This document shows, one piece after another, positions 1 to 5,841 of a DNA stretch of 7,107 nt (its first letter is position 1; the number at the start of each line of letters is the position of its first letter). The DNA is from an uncultured Candidatus Melainabacteria bacterium (GTDB lineage: Bacteria; Cyanobacteriota; Vampirovibrionia; Gastranaerophilales; Gastranaerophilaceae). The stretch lies in NCBI GenBank assembly GCA_934754735.1, contig CAKVJE010000087.1:1-7107 (forward strand), given 5' to 3'. The translations under genes and the position numbers were made by a program. The notes under the pieces were generated by a model. That model was not told the origin of the DNA. It saw nothing but the letters and a program-made list of their open reading frames with translations, and did not search any database.

Positions 1-12
1 CCTTGAGGGAGC

Positions 13-137
13 GACCGGTGAACAGAGAGTAAAAGCGTAAGCGTACTCGTTTAACGTGAACCGGTCAAGAGAGAGGGAAGAAAATCAAGTTAAGGCAGTG
101 CCGAAACTTAGATTTTCGGGTGTGGGGTAAATCCACC
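13..137 (+). other. Predicted three-hairpin structured RNA region, family unknown
   Basis: This stretch is richer in G and C than the rest of the window and folds by eye into three consecutive hairpins on the plus strand. Hairpin 1 has an outer 7-bp stem GACCGGT (13-19) with ACCGGTC (60-66). Nested inside are GAAC (20-23) with GTTT (49-52), GAGTA (27-31) with TACTC (44-48), and a GC-GTAA-GC cap with a GNRA tetraloop (35-42). Hairpin 2 pairs GAAAATC (80-86) with GATTTTC (111-117), AAGTT (87-91) with AACTT (105-109), has an AA/GA internal loop, then GGC (94-96) with GCC (100-102). Hairpin 3 pairs GTGG (122-125) with CCAC (133-136). It could be the 3' part of a small RNA gene or the 5' leader of the gene at 179. 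It does not match RNase P RNA, tmRNA, SRP RNA or riboswitch consensus sequences as I remember them. The strand and limits are inferred, and the RNA may begin before the window. Confidence 0.4.
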
Positions 138-178
138 AAAGAACATGCATTCAGCACAAACCAAAAGGAAAACACAAA

Positions 179-1534
179 ATGAAGATGTCACCATCATTTA
201 AAGTAGGAATATTAGCAATCATAGCCTTAACAATTCTGTTGTTTACAATTTTATGGATTAAAGGACGTTCTTTCTCTTCGGCAGAAAGAATAGAAGTTCA
301 ATTTAAAGACGTAAACGGCATGCGTCCGGGCTCAGGGGTACAAATGATGGGACTTCGCGTTGGTCAAGTTGAAGAAATTACACCTGTTGTAAATGGTGAT
401 TCGAGTTATGTAAGAATGAAATTCGTTATTACAGAACCGGGGATTACTATTCCAAAAGCTTCTATGCTTTCAATTCAACAATCCGGTTTAATTGGCGAAC
501 AATTTTTAGAAATCACACCTCCAAGAACTCGTTCTGTATACATTCCTGTTATCAGCAATGAGTTATTATCAAATGGAACTGAAGTTGAAATCAAACTTGA
601 TGACAAATTCTATAATGTTGGTACTGTTAAAAAATCTCAAATCATGACATCAAAACTTGTGCCTTATGAATTGAAAGATTTTGTAAAAACGAATTACGCA
701 TATAAAGTTGACTATGTCGTAAATCTTCCGGGGCTTATATTACCACATTTTATGACAGGTCAAATTGTTAATATAAATGGTGAAAGAAAATTAAGAATTG
801 CACCTTTAGATAATACCGCAATTCCATATCCGCAACAAACATCGCCTTATACAATAATTGAACCGATGAGAATTGCTGATTTTATGGATTTACAATACAA
901 AGCAGCCGAATCCTTGACTGAAACAAACAGAATTGTAAACGAACTGTTAAATGATTCAATGATTGCAGAAATCAAACAATCTGTAACAAACTTCAAAATT
1001 TTAACAGCTCAAGCTACGACAACATTAGCTAAAACCGAAAAACTTATTGAAACATCTAAAAATGATATTGATGCAATTCTTTGGATGATGAGTGATGTTT
1101 CTAACAACTTCAACAAATTGGCAACAAATATTAACGGCATTATCGGGGATGAAAAATTCAAGCCTATGATGTACGATACAGCGGATGCAGTTTCTAATTT
1201 ATCAAAACAACTAACACCAATCATTGGTTCTGTTGATGCTAAAGAATTTGCAGAAGATTTGAATGCTGTAATGAAAAACTTGAACGAAATTTCAACTTCC
1301 GTTAATCAAATGACTAAAGACGAAAACTTGAAGAAAAAAATCAATACTTCTATCGATAACTTAAATATTACAATGTGCGAAGTTTCAAACGCACTAGAAA
1401 CAATTAACGGAGAAGATGGAGATAAAGAGGGCTTGAAACAAATTATGGAAGATACTTCTTCTACGGTTTCTAATTTGAAGAAATTCTCAGAAAAATTGAA
1501 TAAGAGATTCTTGTTATTCAGATTAATGTTCTAA
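179..1534 (+). CDS. MlaD-family (MCE domain) lipid-transport protein
   Basis: This is probably the substrate-binding subunit of an MCE-type ABC transporter that moves phospholipid between the inner and outer membranes. Such proteins are anchored in the inner membrane and form hexameric rings around a lipid channel. An N-terminal membrane anchor lies at about residues 9-27, followed by a typical MCE domain at about 36-113, with the family-like GMRPGSGVQMMGLRVGQV stretch at 47-64. Residues 115-235 form a beta-rich spacer unlike the minimal MlaD. About 236-445 is long, polar and heptad-like, probably helical, and the protein ends in a hydrophobic FLLFRLMF tail. At 451 residues it is much longer than E. 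coli MlaD (about 183) and resembles the long-tailed MCE proteins of diderms and cyanobacteria. The start is set by AAGGAA at 165-170, 8 nt before ATG; a second ATG two codons later is less well placed. The ATPase and permease partners are not in the window and may lie upstream. Confidence 0.88.
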   Translation: MKMSPSFKVGILAIIALTILLFTILWIKGRSFSSAERIEVQFKDVNGMRPGSGVQMMGLRVGQVEEITPVVNGDSSYVRMKFVITEPGITIPKASMLSIQQSGLIGEQFLEITPPRTRSVYIPVISNELLSNGTEVEIKLDDKFYNVGTVKKSQIMTSKLVPYELKDFVKTNYAYKVDYVVNLPGLILPHFMTGQIVNINGERKLRIAPLDNTAIPYPQQTSPYTIIEPMRIADFMDLQYKAAESLTETNRIVNELLNDSMIAEIKQSVTNFKILTAQATTTLAKTEKLIETSKNDIDAILWMMSDVSNNFNKLATNINGIIGDEKFKPMMYDTADAVSNLSKQLTPIIGSVDAKEFAEDLNAVMKNLNEISTSVNQMTKDENLKKKINTSIDNLNITMCEVSNALETINGEDGDKEGLKQIMEDTSSTVSNLKKFSEKLNKRFLLFRLMF

Positions 1535-1550
1535 AGATATTAATATTTTC

Positions 1551-1586
1551 TACAAAAGAGATGACCTAATGGTCATCTCTTTTGTA
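1551..1586. terminator. Bidirectional hairpin terminator between convergent genes
   Basis: A perfect 16-bp stem (1551-1566 with 1571-1586) closes on the loop TAAT. The stem includes an AAAAGAG/CTCTTTT block, so on either strand its 3' half carries a T-tract, and A/T-rich sequence follows. It begins 16 nt after the MlaD-family stop and ends one base before the stop codon of the opposing gene. The simplest reading is one hairpin ending transcription from both sides. The downstream U-run is interrupted (TTTTGTAATT), so efficiency cannot be judged by eye. Confidence 0.8.
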
Positions 1587-1587
1587 A

Positions 1588-2319
1588 TTATAATTTAATA
1601 GTTCTAAATACTGTAGAATATTTATGTGAGCCATAATATATAACAATTGAAACAAAATAATTTTCAAGATCATTTACTTCCAAATAAGATTGCACCGGAG
1701 TTTTACGTTTTGTGCTTTTAAAATTTCCTATAAAATCTAAAAAACCCATATGAATTTTTTGTGCTCTTGTATATTTTGGCTTTGGAATATGCTCGTCATA
1801 AAAAGTTTCCGGAGTATAATCTCGCTCAACTACAGGAATTATATGCTTTACAGCCCCATTTTGTTTAAACAACATAAACCAATTACCCTCATGCTCTCTA
1901 GGAGTTAACAGATAATACCCAGGTTCAATTGTAATATTCTTAAAATATAATGGGGAATTGAGCCTGAATAACGGGTAAACAGACCAAGAAGTATCTTTCA
2001 TATCATAATATTGATCAGGGTCAATATCATGTAAATAAGAAAATGTTGGAACTTCTAAATCATTATATATTTGCGCATAATCTTTTGTCGCTTTAGTTTT
2101 TGTTGAAGGAATAATAATCTCATTTTCTCCAGTTGCAGGCACTAAAAAATCTTGCTGTTTAGGTACAGTTAAATCCTCATCATCTTCCAAGCTATTCGGA
2201 TCAATATCGTCATAAAACCCCTTAGGAGTCCCCACAAAAATACCATTTGCACCATCATTTGCAAAGGTTGGAGTACATAACAACAATAAAACTAATATTA
2301 ATAAATTTCGTTTTAACAT
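1588..2319 (-). CDS. Secreted or periplasmic protein of unknown function
   Basis: I do not recognise this 243-residue protein. It has a clear Sec signal peptide: K3 and R4, a hydrophobic core at about 6-15, and a likely cut after TFA at residue 20. The Cys at 15 is preceded by LLL, not by a lipobox, so a lipoprotein is unlikely. The mature N-terminus is very acidic (about 38-50, many D and E) and probably disordered. From about 85 to the end the chain is rich in aromatic residues and beta-like, with a basic patch around 180-208. This second part may be a compact periplasmic or outer-surface domain. The start has only a weak ribosome site (AGAGA just before ATG). It lies 64 bp behind the XRE regulator on the same strand, so the two could be co-transcribed, but TTGATT and TAAAAT with a 16-nt spacer just before its start could be its own promoter. 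Confidence 0.75.
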   Translation of the reverse strand: MLKRNLLILVLLLLCTPTFANDGANGIFVGTPKGFYDDIDPNSLEDDEDLTVPKQQDFLVPATGENEIIIPSTKTKATKDYAQIYNDLEVPTFSYLHDIDPDQYYDMKDTSWSVYPLFRLNSPLYFKNITIEPGYYLLTPREHEGNWFMLFKQNGAVKHIIPVVERDYTPETFYDEHIPKPKYTRAQKIHMGFLDFIGNFKSTKRKTPVQSYLEVNDLENYFVSIVIYYGSHKYSTVFRTIKL

Positions 2320-2383
2320 ATCTCTATTTTAATGGATTTATTTTTGAAATCAAGATATTGATACTAAATTACATCATTAACTT

Positions 2384-2716
2384 TTAAAGTTCATCTTCTC
2401 TTACTAATTTAATCAAACGATAAATTTTTTCAAGCTGTTTTTTGTTGGTTTTAATTTCGTCCAATGCCGTATAAATATCCGCCAATAGCTCTTTTGGTTC
2501 TTTAATATTTTCATACGCAAATAATTCTTGTGCAGTTACTGAAAGCGCTTCAATGATTTTATCCAACGTATCTGCGCTTACAAAGCTTTCTCCAACTTCA
2601 ATTCTACTTAAGTTTCTTGGAGCAATATTAATCATCTCAGAAAATTGCTCTTGAGTTAACCCTCTATTTTTGCGCAACCTTTTAATCTTTTCACCAAGTA
2701 ATTTCTTTATATTCAT
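2384..2716 (-). CDS. Small XRE/Cro-type helix-turn-helix regulator
   Basis: This 110-residue protein has one N-terminal HTH_3 (Cro/CI) domain at about residues 6-66. The pattern is typical: IKRLRKNRGLTQEQFSEMI, a recognition helix around APRNLSRIEVG (32-42), then a closing helix with LDKIIEALSV. The rest (about 72-110) is predicted helical and charged, with KKQLEKIYRLIKLVRE, and may serve as a dimerisation tail. Such proteins act in the cytoplasm as DNA-binding repressors or activators; the target cannot be read from the protein. Divergent from the gene at 2977 and upstream of the secreted-protein gene, it could control either, as well as itself. The ribosome site is weak (AAGAAG, 5 nt before ATG), which fits low expression. 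No toxin gene is adjacent, so a toxin-antitoxin role is not supported. Confidence 0.85.
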   Translation of the reverse strand: MNIKKLLGEKIKRLRKNRGLTQEQFSEMINIAPRNLSRIEVGESFVSADTLDKIIEALSVTAQELFAYENIKEPKELLADIYTALDEIKTNKKQLEKIYRLIKLVREDEL

Positions 2717-2976
2717 AACAACTTCTTACTATAATGTCTATTTTTTATCCAAAACCTGACGTGTAATATCATAATATATTAAGTTTTGTAAACTCTAAAC
2801 GGCGCTATATATCTACGTTTTACACATTTTTCTATTTTTAACGTCTTATTTTAGGCAATTTTTCAAACTCAAATGACTTTGTATATACATAACACGAGAT
2901 TGCAATCAGAGTTAAACACCATAGGATATTAGAAAAGTAAAAAATAGTTAAATAGAAAAATTAAGGAGAAAGAATT
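2717..2976. promoter_or_regulatory. Divergent intergenic region with palindromes and candidate promoters
   Basis: This region holds no ORF that looks real. Two short palindromes stand out: AGTTT-TGT-AAACT (2782-2794) and TGTATATACA (2880-2889). On the minus strand the first overlaps TTTACA, which sits 16 nt before GATATT and could be the -35/-10 pair of the XRE gene; TATAGT closer to the start is another -10 candidate. On the plus strand TTGCAA (2900-2905) and TAGGAT (2922-2927), 16 nt apart, could drive the 289-residue gene. The strong ribosome site AAGGAG (2963-2968), 8 nt before ATG, fixes that gene's start. ACGT cores recur at 2759, 2815 and 2840. All operator and promoter calls are by eye in AT-rich DNA, so the individual sites are weakly supported. 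Confidence 0.4.
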
Positions 2977-3846
2977 ATGGAACCAGTAAAATTAGTAGCT
3001 TGCAAAAACAAATTAGAAGTAAAAGCCGAAATGACAGTAAAAGAATTGCAAGAAAAAGGCAACGCAGCACAAAAACAAGCAGCAATAATATTTGATTTTA
3101 ACGGAGATGGTAAATATGATGCAACAGAAGCTTATCTTTTCAATCACACCAGAATTACTGCTGATGCAAAAAATAACGAAATAAGATTATATGAAAAAGA
3201 TGCACCAAAGAATGCTAAACCAACTGATACGGTCAAGATTGATACTGCAAAAGCCAATTATGCAAAAAGATGTGCTAACTACCAAAAGGAAAGCGCAAAA
3301 CATCAAAAGTTCGCTCAAACTCTTACACGATTCGGTTTAGATGTTGAACACGCAGAATGGGTTGGTTTTAATGAAGCACAAGTAAAAACTATTAATGGTA
3401 AATCATATTTAGTATTAAAAGCTACACCACATAAACCAAATGAAAATCAAGATTTCTCAATAGATTTGGAAAATACGCAAGATTGTTGCGAACTTTCTAT
3501 ACCGTTAGATAAAGATTATGAGCCAAGTAAAATCGAAATGTATCGAGCAGAAGATAACTGCAATGTGCATTTTAACAATCTTAAAGGTACTTTAAAAATT
3601 ACAGGCAATGCAACAAGAAATCATGGTTTTGCATTTGGTGGAAACTCCAATGTTACAGTTATAGGAAAAAGCGGTATTCCTGATAATATTGCAGTTGAAG
3701 ATAATGCAAAAGTAACAGTAAAAACTGATGATTATGCTGATACACTATATGATAGAACAAGGACAGGAGAAGATGGTTACCCAGTCGAAACTCACCACTT
3801 AAAACCCGGTTCAACAACTGTAAAAGGCGCAGGCAAGATTAAATAA
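2977..3846 (+). CDS. Unrecognised protein with one EF-hand-type loop and beta-rich tail
   Basis: I do not recognise this 289-residue family. The clearest element is one canonical calcium-binding loop at residues 40-51, DFNGDGKYDATE, with acidic or amide ligands at positions 1, 3, 5, 9 and 12 and the conserved Gly at 6. Residues 90-120 are basic and probably helical. The C-terminal part (about 195-289) is rich in N, G, V and T, with repeated short strands such as NVHFNN, GTLKITGN, NVTVIG and AKVTVKT, suggestive of a small beta-helix or adhesin-like fold. There is no signal peptide and no membrane segment, so it is either cytoplasmic or exported by a route not visible here. The five cysteines (9, 99, 170, 171, 195) show no obvious metal-site spacing. 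The start is fixed by a strong AAGGAG. It stands alone on its strand and ends 22 nt before the first REP hairpin, which may stabilise or end its mRNA. Confidence 0.72.
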   Translation: MEPVKLVACKNKLEVKAEMTVKELQEKGNAAQKQAAIIFDFNGDGKYDATEAYLFNHTRITADAKNNEIRLYEKDAPKNAKPTDTVKIDTAKANYAKRCANYQKESAKHQKFAQTLTRFGLDVEHAEWVGFNEAQVKTINGKSYLVLKATPHKPNENQDFSIDLENTQDCCELSIPLDKDYEPSKIEMYRAEDNCNVHFNNLKGTLKITGNATRNHGFAFGGNSNVTVIGKSGIPDNIAVEDNAKVTVKTDDYADTLYDRTRTGEDGYPVETHHLKPGSTTVKGAGKIK

Positions 3847-3866
3847 GTTTGTATTTTAAAAATTAA

Positions 3867-3965
3867 ATGGTGCAAAGAATTGCACCCTACCATGTTTAAA
3901 TATTATATGTTCAATATTGAATGTATTTTATCAAGAAATATGTAGGGTGCAATTTTTTGCACCAT
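3867..3965. repeat. Left REP pair (BIME-like unit)
   Basis: Two REP hairpins face each other. REP1 on the minus strand is GGTGCAA (3869-3875), a 4-nt loop, TTGCACC (3880-3886), with its GTAG foot seen as CTAC at 3887-3890. REP2 on the plus strand is GTAG (3942-3945), GGTGCAA (3946-3952), loop TTTT, TTGCACC (3957-3963). Both 7-bp stems are perfect. Between them is a 12-bp palindrome, TTCAATATTGAA (3910-3921). A GTAG tetranucleotide 5' of a hairpin is the known recognition feature of REP sequences used by RAYT enzymes, and the head-to-head arrangement matches a BIME. A close relative lies at 4542-4640. Confidence 0.88.
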
Positions 3966-4568
3966 TAACTTTCACTCCAAATCCAATTCACAAATCAAAT
4001 TCTTATCCCCAAAATTACACCAATCATCATCATAAAATCCAAGATTAACGAATTTTTCAAAAGAAGAATATTTCCAATCTTTTGGCGATATATGATAATG
4101 TTTCATTGAATTATAATGAATATAATCTAAATGCCTGTTTAAATCATTTTCGTTTCTCATAATGTGGTCATAATATCTGCGTTGCCAAACCCCTTTTTCA
4201 CCTCGCTTAATTGCAGATTCTGATAAATTTTTACAATAATATATTTCAGGGATATTGGTTGAAAAATTATATTTTATTATTCTGACAATTTTTGGAACTT
4301 CATTTGGATTTTTTGTCGAAATTAACATGTGACAATGATTTTGTAGCACGCATATTGCAACAATCTCAAACTCAAATTTTTGTTTGGCAAATTTCAAGCT
4401 TTGTTTAAATATATCAATGTTTTCGAGTAATATATTTCTGCGTTTGTATGTTACAAAAGTTAGAAAAATTATTGTAGATAATTCATTGTAATATCTTCTA
4501 TAATTACTCATTGGTTTATAATAACATAAAACTAAGGGAAGTTAATGGTGCAAAAAATTGCACCCTAC
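3942..4568 (-). mobile_element. RAYT cassette bounded by perfect 30-bp inverted repeats
   Basis: The segment begins with a 30-base sequence (3942-3971) that recurs exactly as its reverse complement at 4539-4568. Each repeat is a complete REP (GTAG foot plus hairpin) followed by ATTAACTT. The only gene inside is the Y1 transposase, whose stop codon (3972-3974) directly abuts the left repeat; about 27 bp separate the right repeat from its start. The symmetry makes a 627-bp unit that looks like a minimal element or a recently duplicated REP around its enzyme. No target duplication can be identified, and RAYT genes are generally thought to be domesticated rather than freely mobile, so mobility is an inference. 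Confidence 0.65.
3972..4511 (-). CDS. REP-associated tyrosine transposase (RAYT, Y1/HUH family)
   Basis: This is a single-domain HUH nuclease of the IS200-like Y1 group, which cuts single-stranded DNA at REP hairpins through a covalent phosphotyrosine. It opens with the RAYT-style MSNYRRYY. The metal-binding HUH pair is H59 and H61 in QNHCHML. WQRRYYDHIMRNENDL (109-124) leads into RHLDYIHYN, where Y130 is the likely catalytic tyrosine; this matches the position I recall for E. coli TnpA-REP (DYIYINPVKH, Y115). The 179-residue length is normal and no frameshift or lost catalytic residue is seen, so the enzyme is probably active. There is no tnpB, separating it from IS200/IS605 elements. There is no Shine-Dalgarno before the ATG, suggesting weak translation; TTAACT and TATTAT (16-nt spacer) just upstream could be a weak promoter. 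Its presumed substrates flank it on both sides. Confidence 0.93.
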   Translation of the reverse strand: MSNYRRYYNELSTIIFLTFVTYKRRNILLENIDIFKQSLKFAKQKFEFEIVAICVLQNHCHMLISTKNPNEVPKIVRIIKYNFSTNIPEIYYCKNLSESAIKRGEKGVWQRRYYDHIMRNENDLNRHLDYIHYNSMKHYHISPKDWKYSSFEKFVNLGFYDDDWCNFGDKNLICELDLE

Positions 4569-4640
4569 AATTTTCAAATAAAAAATGTTCAAGATTGAAC
4601 TTATACTAATTGAAAAAAAGTAGGGTGCAATTTTTGCACC
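4542..4640. repeat. Right REP pair (BIME-like unit)
   Basis: This is the second copy of the head-to-head REP pair. REP3 on the minus strand is GGTGCAA (4547-4553), loop AAAA, TTGCACC (4558-4564), with its GTAG foot seen as CTAC at 4565-4568. REP4 on the plus strand is GTAG (4620-4623), GGTGCAA (4624-4630), a 3-nt loop, TTGCACC (4634-4640). The middle again holds a palindrome, GTTCAA-GA-TTGAAC (4587-4600), close to the one in the left unit. All four REPs share identical 7-bp stems, while loops and spacers vary, as expected if stem and foot are under selection or were copied recently. Confidence 0.88.
4613..4640 (-). terminator. Probable secF terminator formed by REP4
   Basis: Read on the minus strand, 15 nt beyond the secF stop, the REP4 hairpin GGTGCAA-AAA-TTGCACC is followed by CTAC and then seven T residues (A-run at 4613-4619 on the plus strand). 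This is the hairpin-plus-U-tract layout of a Rho-independent terminator. The 4-nt gap before the U-tract and the modest 7-bp stem leave its strength uncertain. No other terminator is visible after secF. Confidence 0.6.
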
Positions 4641-4655
4641 AATATTTTTTTAACT

Positions 4656-5606
4656 CTACGCTGCTACTTTTGCAGACTTCTTATTATCTTCCCAAACATC
4701 AACAAGTGTTGAGCAGAAGAAGATACTTGAATAAGTACCGATTGCGATACCCAAAATCATAGCAAGAACGAAATCTCTTGTTGTAACACCACCTAAGAAA
4801 TACAAAGCAAGCAATGTAATCAAAGTTGTCAAAGAAGTATTAATACTTCTTGCAAGAGTTTGGTTAATACTTGCGTTCATAATTTCACCGAAAGTCATTT
4901 TCTTAGAATAGTATTTCAAGTTTTCACGAACTCTGTCAAATACAACAATTGTATCGTGAACAGAAAAACCGATTACTGTCAAAAGTGCTGTTACAAACAA
5001 TGCGTCAATTTGCACGTCATAGAATAATCCCAAGATTGAGAATACACCGCATACAAACAATGCGTCATGAACAAGCCCTAAAATCGCTGCAAGCGCATAA
5101 TCAAATTGGAATCTGAATGTCAAATAAGCAATAATACCCACAAGTGCCAAAGATAAAGCTATCAAAGAGTTTTTGAACAATTCCATACCCAAAGTAGGGC
5201 CTACAGAAGACACTTGAACCAATTCAGGTGCAGAGAATTCTTGAGAAATAATCCCTGTAATCTTATCCTGATCAGCTGAACCTTCTTCGATAAACTTAGT
5301 TCTAATTGAAAGAATTGATTTCAAATCAGTGCTTTCTTGTGAATTTACATTGATAATTTGTAAATATGGATTATCAATTCCGCCTTCTTCCAATTTTGTT
5401 CTAACATCAGACAATTTGTCGTTAGAGATATCCTCTTTAACGCCGTATTGGAGAGTCGTACCGCCTGTATAGTCAATACCAACTTTCAATGGCGTGTGTG
5501 TAGGATAAGTAATTGTTGAATAAATCATTGACACAATCCCCGGCAATAAAAGTACTGCTGACAGTGCCAAAAATATAAATCTGTTTTTTACGATATCTAG
5601 TTTCAT
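4656..5606 (-). CDS. secF: Protein translocase subunit SecF
   Basis: SecF pairs with SecD in the inner membrane and uses the proton gradient to help SecA/SecYEG pull proteins across. The 316 residues show the full family layout: first membrane segment at about 10-29, the GIDYTGGT motif (43-50), a periplasmic domain to about 130, VGPTLG (135-140), then five membrane segments from about 145 to 300. Conserved membrane features include HDALFV (180-185), the DTIVVFDRVREN signature (218-229) and the SINQTLARSINTSLTT stretch (246-261). Length is normal and nothing is truncated. AAGGAA lies 6 nt before the ATG and fixes the start. It follows secD on the same strand but at the unusual distance of 235 bp, so it may rely on read-through across the repeat at 5651-5777 or on an unseen promoter. 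Confidence 0.97.
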   Translation of the reverse strand: MKLDIVKNRFIFLALSAVLLLPGIVSMIYSTITYPTHTPLKVGIDYTGGTTLQYGVKEDISNDKLSDVRTKLEEGGIDNPYLQIINVNSQESTDLKSILSIRTKFIEEGSADQDKITGIISQEFSAPELVQVSSVGPTLGMELFKNSLIALSLALVGIIAYLTFRFQFDYALAAILGLVHDALFVCGVFSILGLFYDVQIDALFVTALLTVIGFSVHDTIVVFDRVRENLKYYSKKMTFGEIMNASINQTLARSINTSLTTLITLLALYFLGGVTTRDFVLAMILGIAIGTYSSIFFCSTLVDVWEDNKKSAKVAA

Positions 5607-5650
5607 TGTGTGTTCCTTTTATTTAAAAGTCGTTAAGTCCTTGTAATTTA

Positions 5651-5777
5651 AGTCAATAAGTGAATGAGTGAATAGGTGAATAAGTTCGTATTAAATATAT
5701 TCAATATTTAACTCTGTTCAATATAGAAAATAGCTTAAATGAACTTATTCACTCACTCTCCTATTAACTTATTGACT
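5651..5777. repeat. Inverted-repeat element between secD and secF
   Basis: The ends are an exact 11-bp inverted repeat, AGTCAATAAGT (5651-5661) with ACTTATTGACT (5767-5777), and an inner 12-bp pair, GTGAATAAGTTC (5676-5687) with GAACTTATTCAC (5741-5752), strengthens the arms. The left arm contains three near-identical octamers of the form RGTGAATR (5660-5683). Inside is a further hairpin, TTAAATAT (5691-5698) with ATATTTAA (5704-5711). There is no ORF. It could be a MITE-like element, another family of intergenic palindrome, or a processing hairpin in the secD-secF mRNA. No clear target duplication is seen. The rest of the 235-bp gap is the secF leader and the open tail after secD. Confidence 0.75.
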
Positions 5778-5784
5778 CATTCGA

Positions 5785-5841
5785 TTAATCTAATATTCCA
5801 AACTTCGCTTTTTCTCTCTTTGTTTCTACAGCTTTTATACC
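5785..5841 (-). other. In-frame coding-like tail beyond the secD stop
   Basis: Directly after the secD TAA the same frame stays open for 18 codons, reading GIKAVETKREKAKFGILD, and ends at a second TAA (5785-5787). The peptide is charged and uses ordinary codons, unlike random translation of this AT-rich DNA. The simplest reading is that secD once ended here and a nonsense change (for example CAA to TAA) shortened it. A sequencing error or occasional stop read-through would look the same. Confidence 0.5.

Noticed and set aside
2..40. Possible C-terminal end of an upstream protein (12 codons, then TAA)
   Set aside because: The same bases form the nested stems of hairpin 1, and 12 codons are too few to support coding.
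1009..1224. 71-codon open frame on the minus strand
   Set aside because: It lies wholly inside the MlaD-family gene, opposite its helical tail; it has no ribosome site and no protein-like features of its own.
2273..2287. Lipoprotein signal (Cys15) in the secreted protein
   Set aside because: The residues before the Cys are LLL, lacking the small residue at -1 required by a lipobox; a type I cut after TFA fits better.
3847..3944. Read-through extension of the 289-residue protein
   Set aside because: The frame is open for about 30 codons after the stop, but it simply translates the REP and AT-rich spacer, with no protein-like character.
3972..4511. IS200/IS605 insertion sequence
   Set aside because: There is no tnpB, and the protein start, WQRR-YDH and DYIHYN features together with GTAG-footed hairpins fit a RAYT better than an IS200 TnpA.
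5660..5683. CRISPR-like short repeats
   Set aside because: The units are 8 bp and directly tandem with no spacers; they form one arm of an inverted repeat.
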